From Diplosphaera chodatii (lineage: Eukaryota > Chlorophyta > Trebouxiophyceae > Prasiolales > Stichococcaceae), in contig JAALGY010000033.1 in NCBI GenBank assembly GCA_032358165.1, positions 3,224,001 through 3,288,000 of the forward strand: a stretch of DNA of 64,000 bases, written 5' to 3'. How positions within the stretch are numbered: position 1 is the first letter of the stretch; each line of letters opens with the position of its first letter. Made by a program: the position numbers and the translations under genes. Positions 48,501-60,695 of the stretch are shown here, piece by piece. The notes below the pieces were generated by a model. It searched no databases and was not told the origin of the DNA. It saw only the letters and a program-made list of their open reading frames with translations.

Positions 48501-50387
48501 CTGCAGCTGCAGCGCACGTGCATCCTGGTCCGTCATTGCCGGGGAGCGGGCTGGCCTGCCTGCCGCTGCTGAGGGCTGTACACCATACAGTCACACATGG
48601 CCAACGCAGGTAAAGCAGAAGGAGGCGCAGCGGTACCGGCTGGCAGCGGTGGCGGCGGCGGCCGATGGCGGCGGCGCCTCAGACGGCGACCGCCTGTATC
48701 AGCAGATGGTGTCCGACCGCAGCTGTGAGTCAGCTCCAGAGCATTTTGACGTGTCATCAGCGCCAAAATCACATCTGAAATGCCAGGGTTGGGCCTGGTC
48801 GTCTGCAGGAGATTTGCATGTAAGTGCAGCTGCCACTTGCTGACGTGTGATGTGCCTGCATGCACAGCGGCACATGGCGGGGTGCACCCCATGATGCGAC
48901 ACTTGGCAGATGCAGCGCCGCAGGCCGGCGAGCAGGCCTTCCGCTCAGGGCAGGCCGCCCCCGACAGGTGCGCATGTGCCCCAATCGGTTGAGGGGGCTT
49001 AGCTCAGACTGCATGGTGACTGCAAGGCTGTTGCTAGAGCGATGAGCCGTACAGGCCCCGCGCTTCCATCAGCCAGCCTTGCTGCTTTTGAAGTGCTTCC
49101 CGAGCAATATGTGGCGTTGACCACGAACGGCAACAGCATCATTTTGCGCAAAGCTTGTACCGCAGAGTAGAGGTTGACGGTGTCGTGCCATTTGTGCTTC
49201 TTAGTGGCTGCGCAAGATGCACCGAGCTTGTGATGCCTGCGCTGTGCAGTGCTGCGGAGCGTGCGTTCAAGGCGCAATCTGAGCGCCTCATGGGCAGTGC
49301 TGCCGAGGCTGGCGACCTCGCATTTGGCGGCGAGGTGCAGGTCGAGTCGCAGGTGACGACTTCGGACGAAAGACCTCTTGCAACCTCCATCCTCATGTAC
49401 ATGCACATGACTCAAACCTGATTCACCTGTCGTTGAGAAGGGTCCTCAGGCAGAGAGTAGGTAAACAGCATGCGTACAAAGGTGGCAGCTGACAGTCACA
49501 AGCTGCTGCAGGTCTTCTGGTGGCACGAGAAGTACAAGCCGCGGAAGCCCAAGTACTTCAACCGTGTACACACTGGGTACGAGTGGAACAAGTACAACCA
49601 GACGCACTACGACCACGACAACCCGCCGCCAAAGACCGTGCAGGTGTGTGTTGGACCTTTTTCTCCAGCTGCCATGCCTTTTACAGTGTGCCTGTTGGTG
49701 CTGCCTGCAGTGTGGTGCAGTGGGCTGGTCACGGGACATCCTGTGGCTCGCCAAAGCTGCTGTGGCTGCTGGCATGTCACTCTCATCTCTGGGCACCTAT
49801 CGAGTGCCGCGCCAAGCCTCCCATGCTTGGGTAGACACGTCAGGGCCACTGACTGTCTCACCCCGCCCTGCAGGGCTACAAGTTCAACATCTTCTTCCCG
49901 GACCTGATCGACAAGAACGAGGCGCCGACGTACGGGTGCGAGCGGGACCCGGATGCGGTGGAGGGCGCCACCTGCATCCTGCGCTTCCATGCGGGCCCGC
50001 CCTACGAGGACATCGCCTTCCGCATCGTCAACAAGGTGTGGGGCACGGCCGGGACGTTGGTCTGCAGATGCAATGTCCCCTCATTTCTGCACGTGTACGC
50101 CCTTCCCTAAGCCTTGCCACAGCAGGACCTCAGCTGTACTGGCAGAGATTGCTGTGGTCGCGCTTCGGCATCCTCTTGTTAGCTGCTCCTATGGAAAGGG
50201 TTATGGGCGGAGGTGTACCCGGCTCTCGAGCATTGTTGATGAACCTGACGCACAGAGTGCTGACAGCTTCTGCTGTTGCGCCCTGCAGGAGTGGGAGTAC
50301 TCGCACAAGAAGGGGTTCAAGAGCACCTTTGAGCGGGGCATCCTGCACCTGTACTTCAACTTCAAGCGCGCGCGCTACCGGCGCTGA
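45514..50387 (+). CDS. Cactin (spliceosome-associated protein)
   Basis: Conserved nuclear protein of late spliceosomes, needed for splicing fidelity; first known from the fly Cactus/NF-kB pathway. Start MGKEKDKKHSKDKKRKREED, a Lys/Glu-rich tail. Then come RFVWGKKIEKDIQSGASIKD, the cactin mid-domain (LDKLRQEEELQFLARERAI, RTQQRLREGRLKPIDIIVRN, LYFPDDVD, QQHIDFWDAMAAVAGHELAE), LVELERSINDQLDSG and YWTTVLSRLGIWQARARLRE. An acidic, disordered stretch (47.9-48.7 kb) follows. The C-terminal CactinC domain is almost canonical: KPKYFNRVHTGYEWNKYNQT, HYDHDNPPPKTVQGYKFNIF, FHAGPPYEDIAFRIVNKEWE, YSHKKGFKSTF, LYFNFKRARYRR. About 15 exons. The model between 48.8 and 49.5 kb is approximate. Confidence 0.92.
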
Positions 50388-51570
50388 ATGGGACAAGCAT
50401 GCATGCGCGGCGGCAGCTGTGATGGCGTTGCTTGTTGTTGTACCTGCATCGCTGCTTGGGTGTGCCATTTCATGGAGCCATATTTAAAGCGCTCAACACT
50501 GTGCAGCAATTGGGGGCTAAGGAGCCAGCACTGCGAGCTATGCTTTGCCACTTTCAGCGCTATGCCCATGCTTGACCACCACAGACACGTAGGTTGCTAG
50601 AACACGGCCATCAGCCTGATTCATGTCGAGAGCGAGTGAAGTGCATGTTCCATAACCTAGAGCTTGATGCGCACCGCCTTGCGGCCTGCTGTATATGATA
50701 TCAGTGTACAGCATTAGGCATGGAGTGCTGTTAACTGTGTCGTCTGTCTCCTCACGAGCCCGCTGTGCGAGCTCCAGTGCCCGCTGTCAGACACATCATT
50801 TTAGCGGGAAATAACGTGCGCCAAACCCTAAGCAGGTAATCTGGCCTAACTTGGCCTAACCGCCATCACAACTGACCACAGCTCTCACAACTTTCTTCGT
50901 CAGCAAACCTCCTACTCTCTTGCGCACCGGTATCTTCTGAAGAGCCATCTAATATAGCGCTAGTACTGCCATCCTCTACGCCCTACACAAGCAAATCCCA
51001 AGGTGAGGGTAGTGGCAGTTGCACATCCGACCTTCACCACCTTTGCCACCTTTCGGCGAGGTGCAGCGCGTCTGCACAGCGGCTGCAGCGGCCTCACCTG
51101 CCTGTCGAATCAAATCTGATGTGTGAGATACCGTTGAGCAGTCGACAGCGTTAGATCAGCACATGGCAGCCAATTTCGGCGCGGCACGTCTTGATGTCGG
51201 TTGTCCGAATAGGACCAGATCTTCACCTGCGATCGATACTCCAAGTCGCACTCGCAGTCGAGTTATCATACTCTACAACGAGACAAGCAGGCAGTTGCTG
51301 CCCTGCTTGACGCGTTCCCCCGCGGTCAGCTGCTGTACTCGAACCCGCACCCGCCAGATCTCTGGTGCAATGCGCTGCGGCGCCACCGAGCACGCTATCA
51401 GCACACCAAGCATGCTCGATGGTTGTAACTAAACTAACATGTGGTGGTCCCAGAGCTGCTCGCCGTCAGTCGGCAACCATAGCGAGTCAATGGCACCTTC
51501 CTCACAGCTGTTCTCACATGCCGGCTCCGTGCCACGCTGCGCCAAAACATGTTGAAAATCTCACATATAT
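50388..51570. other. Intergenic, about 1.2 kb
   Basis: Longest gene-free stretch. It holds a cluster at 50804-50860 (E2F-like, telobox, repeated TGGCCTAAC) and, downstream, AAG/GTGAGG at about 51000, which could be a 5' UTR exon donor. An 89-codon plus frame at 51163-51432 (MAANFGAARLDVGCPNRTRS...) ends at a TGTAA word, but has no family likeness and is not called as a gene. Confidence 0.45.
50804..50860. promoter_or_regulatory. Promoter-like cluster: E2F-like site, telobox, TGGCCTAAC repeat
   Basis: GCGGGAAA (50804-50811, E2F/DP consensus), AAACCCTAA (50823-50831, plant telobox) and two TGGCCTAAC words 10 bases apart (50842-50850, 50852-50860). E2F and telobox motifs co-occur in plant growth-gene promoters. 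The gene driven is unknown; the nearest downstream start is 51571. Confidence 0.3.
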
Positions 51571-52445
51571 ATGTTGCAGATGATTGCTGCACGGGCGGTG
51601 TGCGCCGCGACACTGGCTGTGGTGCTGCTGGCGGGTCTGCAGCAGGTCGATGGTGCTCGGCAGCTGCGGCAGACAATGACCATGCCCACATACGCCATGC
51701 CCACATATGCGATGCCCACATACGGCTCGCCTCCACCGCCGCCTCCACCGCCACCACCTCCCCCTCCGCCACCAGCATACCAGTGAGTTTCCGGACGCAC
51801 TGGCTGGGACGCCATGTGCAGACTTGTAGCAGAACAGTACTTTTAGTTATCGCATAAGGACGACCATGCACTGCACAGCTCTGACCGGCTGCCTGTTTCA
51901 TCCAGGTACGGTTGGACCTACGGTGTGTACACCGGCTATGGCAGCCAGCCGGTGGGCTATGCCGGGTATGCCACCCAGCAAGGCCCCCTTGGGTGCGGCC
52001 CCCCACAACCTGTCCTTGCCAATCACAGCCTGCTGAAGTGGTGATTGATGCATACACGGTTGTAGCCCATGCTGAAACCATGCGACACGCCTAGGTGACG
52101 CTTTCTTCACCATCACATGCAGGTCCGGCCAGAACCTCCCGCCTCCCCTCCCGCCCAAGGGCTCGTCCGAATCTGCCATGGGCGGCTATGATGGCTATGT
52201 CGGCGGATATGGTGACGCATTGCATCTGTTCCCTCTCAGCGTAGCATGTCGTCACCGCCGCCGGCCCCATGCTCTTTCCATCACACCCCTCTCAGCCGCT
52301 CTGTCCGCCAAAACTTTCCTGTATCAATGGTCTGCAAAATTGTCTTGCATTGAGGGCTAATCTTAAACAGCTGAGCATCGACTTACTGCGATTTTGTCTA
52401 CCTGCAGGCCTTGGCTACTACAATGCCCGCAATGTTGGCAAGTAG
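51571..52445 (+). CDS. Small secreted Pro/Tyr/Gly-rich protein (141 aa model), probable cell-wall type
   Basis: Not a known family. Four exons close in frame (426 bases): 51571-51782, 51906-51992, 52123-52211 and 52408-52445. The N-terminus is a signal peptide (MLQMIAARAVCAATLAVVLL, then AGLQQVDGA with a likely cleavage after DGA). It is followed by three MPTYA/MPTYG repeats, a run of about 15 Pro, Tyr/Gly-rich repeats (YGWTYGVYTGYG, VGYAGY), a second Pro cluster (NLPPPLPPKG), and YDGYVGGYGLGYYNARNVGK. The make-up recalls extensin or glycine-rich wall proteins: Pro for hydroxylation and arabinosylation, Tyr for cross-links. The start could also be the ATG at 51580. Splice phases agree through all joins. 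Confidence 0.65.
51682..51726 (+). repeat. 15-bp tandem repeat x3 encoding MPTYA/MPTYG
   Basis: Three nearly identical 15-base units (ATGCCCACATAYG..) in frame in exon 1 of the secreted protein. Confidence 0.9.
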
Positions 52446-52914
52446 AAGCGGCAGCGCAACCGGCGGCAGCAGCCGCCAGCGCAGTGAAGTATGGCAGGCA
52501 GGTGTATATAGCGGCTTCCTTCGGAACCAGCAGATGTTGGTCGAACTGCATCATCGAACTGAAGTATCCCTCAAACAGCAGAGGCTTGTGAACTGGCGTC
52601 AGCTGCTACAAAGCGCCATGGGGTTAGGATTTAGGAGGAACTCGGCGCTTTGTCGCCTTTCAATTCTTGGAACTGCCTCAACTCTTGCTTCTGGTGTGGG
52701 ATCATGCGTGGTCGTGGACAGACTTGTGCGAAGGAGCTCACTGTAGGCAAGTGACCTCCCTCTTGTCTGAGTTTGTAAGAAGACGTGGGATTCATGGGCA
52801 GACACGCAATGATCTGTTGTCCCACTATGGCGCAGCCCCCAACTCACTCACGGCCATCGTCGCGTCGCTTCACTGACTCACAGATCCCAAAACCCCATGC
52901 ACTAGCTAGTGTCA
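52446..52914. other. Intergenic between convergent stops
   Basis: 3' UTR space of the secreted-protein gene (+) and CCT zeta (-). The plus frame at 52411-52746 lies mostly here and has no recognisable features. No RNA gene was seen. Confidence 0.5.
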
Positions 52915-55900
52915 TCATCCCTTTCTCATGTTCACGCCTGCTCGCATCACCTGTGACAGGCGCAGAGACATGTATGGCGGCAAGCGCGTACGAATCAGCA
53001 TCATCACACTTGTCCGACCATGCAGACGTGTTCAAGACAAAACTGAAGTGCACGCGGCCTACCTCGTCAACCAGAAGCAGCTGGGACGCAATGACGGGGC
53101 TGCTCTGCAGGATCTGCTTCTTGACCAGGTAGTTGTCGTAGATGCCCGACAGCACCGGGTCCAGCGGGTCGCCTGTCGACACGTCCAGCCCCACCACGTT
53201 GCCATTTTCGTGCTCCTCCTGCATGGTGGTGACGCAGCGCTCAGCAGCCGACTCAGAACTTGGCGCCACTAAATGCAGCACCTTCGGCATCTGCGGCAGG
53301 GCACCAGCCCCAAGTGCAGCTGCTGAATTGTGTCAACATCTACTTCTGATGCTACCAGAGAGCTGCACCTGAAGGGCGATGATGGAGTCCTGGGCGTCGT
53401 AGCCGGAATTCTCGGCCAGGGTCTTGGGCGTGCCCAGCAGCGCCTCCGCAAACGCCTCCACCCCCAGCTTGGCCCGCCCCTGGGCCTCCTGCGGTTGCAG
53501 GTGGTCGGGCGGCGTCTGCTCACGGCTGACAGACATCGGCGCTTCCTGGCAGTACACTTCGGCGTGCAACATGGCTTCCACACCACAGCCTGCTCCCCCC
53601 TTCCACCACCTGTGCAGCAGCTCCTACGGCCCATCTGATCACGCACGGCGCACGGCACAAGGCAGGGCGTCCGTGTGGAAGCGTGGTTCGCCGCCGCCTT
53701 CAAATTACCATCAGACCGAGCAGTTCACTTTACGCTTCATAGGCAGATCTGGCTGACTCATACCTTCTTGGTGGCGGTGCGCAGGTGGTGCGCGGCGGCG
53801 ACCTCGAAGGCGCCGGCGCCGGGGACCACCGCGCCGTCGTCCAGCGTGTTCTTCACCGCCCGCAGCCCGTCCCGGATCGCCTCCTTGATCTGCGCCAGCG
53901 TGTGGTCCGCGGGGCCCTGCACACGCACGGCGGCGGGCGCTGGGGACGGGCGCCCAGCTGGCACGGCAGCCGCACGACACATGCTCACACAGGCCGTCGC
54001 ACCCTGTCATGCTGTGACGTCAGCAGCCTCTGGACCTGCGTGCTTGCGCACCACGCTGTTGTGCGACCAGGGGTGGAGCTCCCTGGCCTGTGGCGCTGCT
54101 TGCGCCCAGGCACTCACCTTTATGAGGATGGTGCAGGAGTGCGGGTTCTTGACGTCCTCCACAAAGGTGTACTTCTCCTCGCCCAGGACATGCTCGTACA
54201 CCAGGCCCGCATACCCCAGGGCCTCCGGCACCTGTGTGCAGAGCACATTGCTATTTCTGATCCTGCCTTGCTCACAGAGCGCATTCAGGCAGTGTTTTGG
54301 CAGAAGCGGAAGCGCCATGGTAATGCGCCACATGTAACAGCGGCCACTCGCAGCGAGCTTTGGTTGAAGATTGGTAGCAGCAGAGCTCCATGCAGGGCTG
54401 CGGCACCGCAACCCTTCTGCATCGTATACCAGGCATATCCCCGGGTGCCACCATCATCACGTCAAACACGGATGTGCACAGGCGAGGGGCTGGCAGCGGA
54501 TCAGCTGGCAGACGGGCTCGTGGACGGGAGGCATCCGAACAGAACGGCAGACGGACAGCAGTGGCGGGCGGCGGGCGCACCAGCTCCTCAACGCTGTTGA
54601 TGGCGAAGCCGCCGCACGCGAGGGTCAGGCGCTCCATGTTGCGCCGCTTGGCCCGCCGCAGCGCCAGGATGCCCTCCTTGGCCAGCATGTCCAGCGACAT
54701 GGGGTCGATGCCCTTCTGGTTCAGCAGCACGAACGACTTCTCCGGGCTGTCGCACACCTGCGGGGCAGCACGTTGAAGGTCCATGTGGTGATCACCTTCT
54801 GTCAGTCATAGATAATAGATGGTGCTCTATCAGCAAGCAGCATCAAGCGGCATGCCCAGAGACACACAGAGAACTGCGTGCACTGCTGCATGCATTGGCT
54901 GAAGTTGCGCCAGCCGCTCACTCGCAGGCATCTTGGCAGTTCAACAGGGCCCAAACAAGACTGCTGCCACGGCCGGCACCCACCTCGCGCTTGAGGTCGA
55001 TGATCTTCTGCACGCGCTCGGTGGTGACCTGCCGCTCGGCGCGCACCAGCCGCTCCCGCTGCTCCGCGCTGCTGTAGAAGAAGCCCGAGTTCACCTGCAG
55101 TGGTGCATACTCTGTCGTCAACTGCAGATGTGTGCAGCAGCGACATGCTCGTCGCGGGTAGCCACAGCTCAGAACATCCGCCAGGAACAGGGATGACCCT
55201 GTAGCGGTGCTTCTGCAGGGGCCCACCTCGGACTTCTCGTACTCCAGGCTGATGTTGGCGGTCAGCACGAAGCAGTTCTCCAGGTGCTTGGGCATGTCGG
55301 GGTGGCGGCTGCCGTGGTCCAGCACCAGCCCCTTCACCAGCCGCGTGTCCTTGTCCAGCTTGTGCTTCATGTGCATGATCTCCACCTGCGCCGGGCGCCA
55401 GCCGCATCAGGCAACCCATCCTCCCCGCCAGTGTTCTTAAGCTGTTCCGCTCTCAGAGCAGCCAGGTTGCCAGGCATGCTGATGACTCCCATGGTGACAG
55501 ATATGAAACCAGGCGCTCACCATGTACAGGTCGATGGGCTCGTCCGGCTTGCGGATGGTCAGCACCGCATCGCACACAATATCGGTCAGCCGGTCCGCCA
55601 TGGCCTGCACCGCCGAATGTTCCATGAGCACTGGCCACAGTGCATGGCAACCACTGGCCCACTGTGCCATGTGCGTGTTTGCACAGGGTCAGCCGGCGCA
55701 CGCTGCGCTGGCTGCCGCCCGGGCAGCGCACCTGCGCCAGCTTGGTGGTGAGGCTGGTGCGCGCGACGCAGCGCATGACCTCCCGGTCGCCAGGGTCCAC
55801 GCTCTGCTTGAACGTCTCTAGGAACTCCAGCGCCGCCTTGCGCGCCAGGTCGTAGCCCTGCACCAGGCGCACAGGCAGCTCGCCTGCATGCAGCCCGTCG

Positions 55901-56656
55901 CATGCGCATGCAGTGCAGCAGCACCCGTGTGCCCCGCTGGCAGGGGGCGCACCGCCCTGCGATTCCCCGCGCATGCCATGCTGCATCGCTCACATCTACG
56001 ATGATGCGCGGATGCAGGCCCTCGCCCAGGTACCGCTCTGCCTGCTTCATAAGCTCGCCGATGAACAGCACCGTGGATGTGGTGCCGTCGCTGCAACCCA
56101 GACACAGAGCGCTGTCAGCGACGCACAAAACCGCTTTGCTACCATAATGTGCGTGTATCCGTTCTTGCATCCCGTACGATCAACGCTGTAACATTTATTG
56201 TGCTTTGCATTGTGCACACGCCGTCCAATCACCCGCTGGTGTCATCCTGGGCCACGGCTGTCCGGGCGATCATGACCGCTGTCGGGTTCTGGATCTGCAT
56301 CTCCCGCAGCAGCACATTGCCGTCCTTTGTGAGCTTGATGTCTGCGAGATCAACAACGGACTATCTTTGAGGTTGCAGCCATCACATGCACATCTTGTTT
56401 GCATGCGCGTACACTAGTCCAAGTGCATCTGCCGCCACCTTACATGAAATTTGAAGCCGACAATGCATGTTGCATTGCTGCACATGGTTACAAACTTACC
56501 TCCAGCGCCGCCAACCAACATTTTGATCGTGCCCTTCGGCCCAAGGTTGGTTTTCATGACATCACGCAGCCCCTTTGCCGCATTGATGTTCATGAATAGC
56601 GCAGCAGAGCGGCCCATCACCTCCGCCTTGGGGTTGAGAGCCTTTACAGACGACAT
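52915..56656 (-). CDS. CCT6: T-complex protein 1 (CCT/TRiC chaperonin) subunit zeta
   Basis: One of the eight subunits of the cytosolic chaperonin that folds actin and tubulin. Start [20 protein letters not shown]. Then come [20 protein letters not shown], the ATP-site region with [209 protein letters not shown] and [20 protein letters not shown]. The short final exon ([11 protein letters not shown], stop 52915-52917) joins in phase 0 after LLVDE and matches the usual zeta C-terminus. All expected regions are present. Confidence 0.93.
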
Positions 56657-57116
56657 AGTGAATGCTTCTGCTGTGCTCCGCCAAAGGACGACGTCAAAGT
56701 TGCGGTCCTATGGGCGGCAGCCTCCTTCAGTGACCTTCAAATCAACATGAGGTTTGATCGTTCATGAGCTTCTGACGCAATAGCGATGGGTGTAACACTT
56801 GATCAATGTGTTGTTATGCCATCTCGGGCGGTGCAAAGCGCGGTTGCCGGCTAAGCCACTGCAATCTGTGCACATGAGTTGCCACTGGGTGGGGAGGAGG
56901 CAGTGGAAGCTTCAGACCCTGCTTCCGTGTACCAGCAGGACCTCGAGGCTGCAGGCCCACATTGCAATTGCTATTTGGCTGACGTACCCTTCCGCTTGTT
57001 TCTGAGTGTGCCATCTGCCAAAGCTTGCCGCCTGCATGCGGCTGGCGCACTACATGTGCGTCTGAGGGGCAGTGCCAGCAGGCCATCGAGTTGATTTTGT
57101 GGAGGCCTGGGCGAGC
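56657..57116. other. Divergent promoter region, CCT6/ESS2
   Basis: 460 bp between two head-to-head starts. It should hold both promoters. No specific element was recognised. Confidence 0.5.
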
Positions 57117-59831
57117 ATGGCGACGCAGACAGCATCGATGGATTTGCAGCTCATGCCACCGCCGCAGCCTCGGGTCGCTCCGCGCAAACTACCTCCCAAG
57201 CCGCAGCAGCTGGTGCTGGAGGAGGACGAGTGGGCCGAGCAGCTGGAGGCCATCATCGAGCGCGACTTCTTCCCCGACGTGCCCAAGCTGCAGAGCAAGC
57301 TGGAGTGGCTGCAGGTATGCCATGGGCCTGTAATCACAGCTCAGTCGCAGTGCTTCTTGTAGCTGCTGTTGTAGCGGAAGGAGGGAGACATTGTATGCAT
57401 GCACACGAAGAGCTGCACATCGCAGGGTCTCACGTGACATCTATCTTCTCCTTTCACACTGCAGGCGCTCCGGACGCGGGACCCAGCGGCGCTGCGGCAG
57501 GCGCAGGTCAACATCGCGGCACGGCGGGCGGGCATCAGGACCCCGATCGGCGCCACGCCCGGCGCCTTCGAGACCCCGGGCGCCAGCCTGCTGCGGGCGC
57601 CCCACGGCGTCAACGTCGAGCCGGCGACGCCGGCGATGACGCCGCTGATGGGGCGCTACGGTGGCGCGATCCCCGGGCGTGGTGACGGCCGGGACTCCAA
57701 CGCCGGGATGCCGGAGTCCGCGCAGCAGCCGCCAGCCAATGCGCCGCCCATGACGCTGGACCGCTTCCTGTCCAAGCACACCAGCGAGGACAATGCCAGC
57801 TTCGCGGAGCTGCTGGAGGACATGAACCAGCGGCGGAAGCACGCCCAGCCCTGGCTGCACCAAGCCCACCAGCAGGTGTTGTCCATGACCCTCTGGTCCA
57901 CACTTCACCATGGGCGAGACTGGCCCAAATCATCGTGACACTGGAACATTGCTGCATTTGAGCATGTTACCGTGTCTGTGTAGGCGCTGCTGACGATGGG
58001 GGAGCAGTTGGCAGCCGGCGAGCAGCGCAAGAGCGACGGTTACGGCACGGGCGGCCAACAGCCGCTGCGCATGCTGCTGGCGCCGCACGAGCCGAAGAAC
58101 CGGCTGTACTACGATGGCTCGCAGCACGACGCCTACGCATTGTCAGCATCAGAGCAGGTGGCCAGGTTGACTGATTGCACAAGTGAATGAGCAACCATGT
58201 GGAGTATGCGCGCACAATTTTGCAGCTTCTGCTGTAGGCTGACGGTGCGAGTCCGTGCTGTGAACCTCTTTGTTTGTGTTCCAGGCGCAACTGACGGCAG
58301 GGCCGCCCAAGGCGATCGAGCACCGCAACACGCGGTTCGTGGCGCCCTCGCTGCAGCAGTCGGGCGCCAGCACCCCCGGCAGCAGCACGCCCGGCGGGAC
58401 AGACACGGACAGCATGGCGGGCGACGCCCCGGCGGGCGCCGGCGGCGCCGGAGGTGTGACCCCCATCCTCCCCTCCTCCGCCTGGCCACGCCATGTGACG
58501 GCCTCGCCACGTTGCTGCAACCCCTGAGGTGGGTACCGCAACATAGGCACGAAGTGCTGACGTTTGGCTGCTCGGCTGTGCAGCGGTGCCGCAGTACGGG
58601 GGCCTGGACCCCGGCAACTACGGCCGGCTGGCGACGCCCTCCATGACGCCGGGCGCCGGCGGCGAGTCCCCCTTCATGACATGGGGCGACATCGCAGGTG
58701 CGTCCTCACACCAGGCGGCTCCTCTTTGACTGGATCCGTTTCGGACACTGTTGCGGGTGGCAAGCTGTGTTCAGCGCCTGTCAGCATCTTGTCATTTTCA
58801 GCAGCAGACCTGCAGCGCCTGTGGCCAAGGAGCCAGCTCGTTCATCGTGGTCTGCAGGCACGCCACTGCGGCTTGACGCCGAGGACACACCGGCAGGCAT
58901 TGGCAGCGGGCCGGGTCCACAGTTCAGCGTGGCGGCCTTCCCGCGGAAGGACGCCATCACCCGCCACATGGCGGCCAAGGCCAGCTCATCCCTGAAGCGG
59001 AAGGCTGCGGCCTACGCAGGTGTGGCACGTGATGTCATCATGCAGGCTATTCCATGCGGTGCAGTGTTTGGTGTGTGGTATCTGGCAAACCGAGCAATTG
59101 TCGGCCCCACTGCAAAGCGATGTACCTCATGCACAGGCACGCCGCTGGCACGTCAGGCAGCAGCAGCCGCGGCTGCAGGCGGCAGGACGCCGGGCACGCC
59201 ACTCAGCGCTGGCGCCGCAACTGGGAGGTGTGCCTTTTGGTGAACAGACGAACTTTCTGCGAAAACTGTCTGACATGTGCAGCTGGCAGCGTTGCTCAGC
59301 TGCCGCTCTGTGAAGTCTTCCTTCGACTGCTGTCAGTTCGACATGGAGCTCACATCGTTGTGGACTGTGATGCAGGCGCGGTGGGGCGACCCCGCTCTCG
59401 GCGGCCGGCAGGAAACTGGCCTCGTCGCTGCGCACCGCCGGCCGCACGTCAGGTGGCGCCACGCCCAGCGCTGAGGACGCACAGCTGCGGGCCAGCTATC
59501 GTGTGCAGACGCCCAAGGCCGGCGACCGACGGGGCCAGACGCCATCAAACCCTGGCAGAGGCAGCAGCACACCGGCAGCCATTGACAGGTACGAGCCTCT
59601 GCTCCACCCGCGCCGGGCCTGCAACCTCATCTGATGTTTCCGCAGATGACCTTGACCTTAGCTGAGCTTGCACGTTGCGCATGGTGTCAATGTGACCTGT
59701 CGCTACTTCTCAGGGAGGAGGCGGCCAGGCTGGCCAAGCTGCGCGCGGCAGCGCTGCACAACAAGCAGCGGCTGGCGGAGGGCATGCCGCCGGCCACGGG
59801 CAAGCTCACGGACGACCTGCTGAACATTTGA
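57117..59831 (+). CDS. ESS2: Splicing factor ESS2/DGCR14 homologue
   Basis: Nuclear protein of late spliceosomes. Start MATQTASMDLQLMPPPQPRV (an ATG at 57072 extends it by 15 residues). The diagnostic N-terminal part is VLEEDEWAEQLEAIIERDFF, PDVPKLQSKLEWLQALRTRD. Then come GATPGAFETPGASLLR, LDRFLSKHTSEDNASFAELL and EDMNQRRKHAQPWLHQA, PKNRLYYDG, AIEHRNTRFVAPSLQQS, ATPSMTPGAGGESPFMTWGD, IAGTPLRLDAEDTP, QLRASYRVQTPKAG, and the end RLAEGMPPATGKLTDDLLNI. Repeated TP words (potential CDK/spliceosomal kinase sites) are typical of the family. It is somewhat extended by Gly/Ala-rich inserts. Exons around 59.2-59.5 kb are approximate. Confidence 0.88.
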
Positions 59832-60695
59832 TGCTGACAGCTCCTTCATGAGCAGGCACATCAGGCCTTCTGTTGACAAACCGCTAGCTGCACTGACTTC
59901 TGGCTTGTGCATTAGGAGTTTGGAACCTGCTGTATGATATATTTACAGCTTTGCACAGGACCATCATGGAAGCATGCAACACTGTGGCGAGCTGCACCGT
60001 ATGCATAGATGCATCTGCTGCAACAGATCAACTCGGACCCGTCCAAGATAGTCTCTCATCACGTAATTGCTGCGCAAGCCTTTCACCAGTACCAGGTCTT
60101 GTGCTCACACCTGCACCTGCACATTGCATCCTGCTGCAAAGGGTCGCACTGATGCGAAGGCTGCGGCAATCCGCGCACGCGCCGAAGCTCCAGCGCTCTA
60201 ATAGGGTACACCACCCTGTGTTGACGTGCAGCAGTCCGAGTGCATTGCAGAGCACGACAACTTGACAACGTTTGTGATGCACCCGACCTCATGACTCTGT
60301 CCGACGATGTGATCTCCATGCCAAGTGTCAGACGTTGGCGCACATGACTGCACAGAAACGAGGTCGATCACACCTAGTCACACAAAATCTGCCAAGATTG
60401 GCTGGAGAGTACTTCCACAATGTGCAGAGTGTGATGAAATCCATCTGACGAGCCGCGTCAAGATGGACAGGTGCGAAAGCTTGTGAGTGTGGTTGGCATG
60501 GGCATCCCGTCGCTTTGAGTGGTTGCCCCTGGCGCAACATGCGAAACGCTTGTGTTGTCGGGCCTCGACATGGGCGTCTGAATCACGCGCAGGCCAGTGA
60601 TACTGAGTGATGGCCGGTCTCACGGTCCGTACCAGGCGTCCCAGTCGAACAACTGTCAAGCATCAAATGACGGGGCTGCCCCTGCGCCCATATTG
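59832..60695. other. Intergenic, about 860 bp
   Basis: 3' flank of ESS2 and 5' flank of the TMC gene, same strand. No RNA gene, repeat or conserved frame was recognised; the TMC gene's 5' UTR and promoter should be in the right half. Confidence 0.5.

Noticed and set aside
50823..50831. AAACCCTAA word (also at about 5108) as interstitial telomere
   Set aside because: Only one copy at each place; a telomere relic would need tandem copies. Kept only as a telobox motif.
52411..52746. 111-codon plus frame after the secreted-protein gene
   Set aside because: Overlaps the true last exon in another frame and shows no domain.
53675..54600. Plus frames of 220 and 271 codons opposite CCT zeta
   Set aside because: Antisense to conserved chaperonin exons and without domains.
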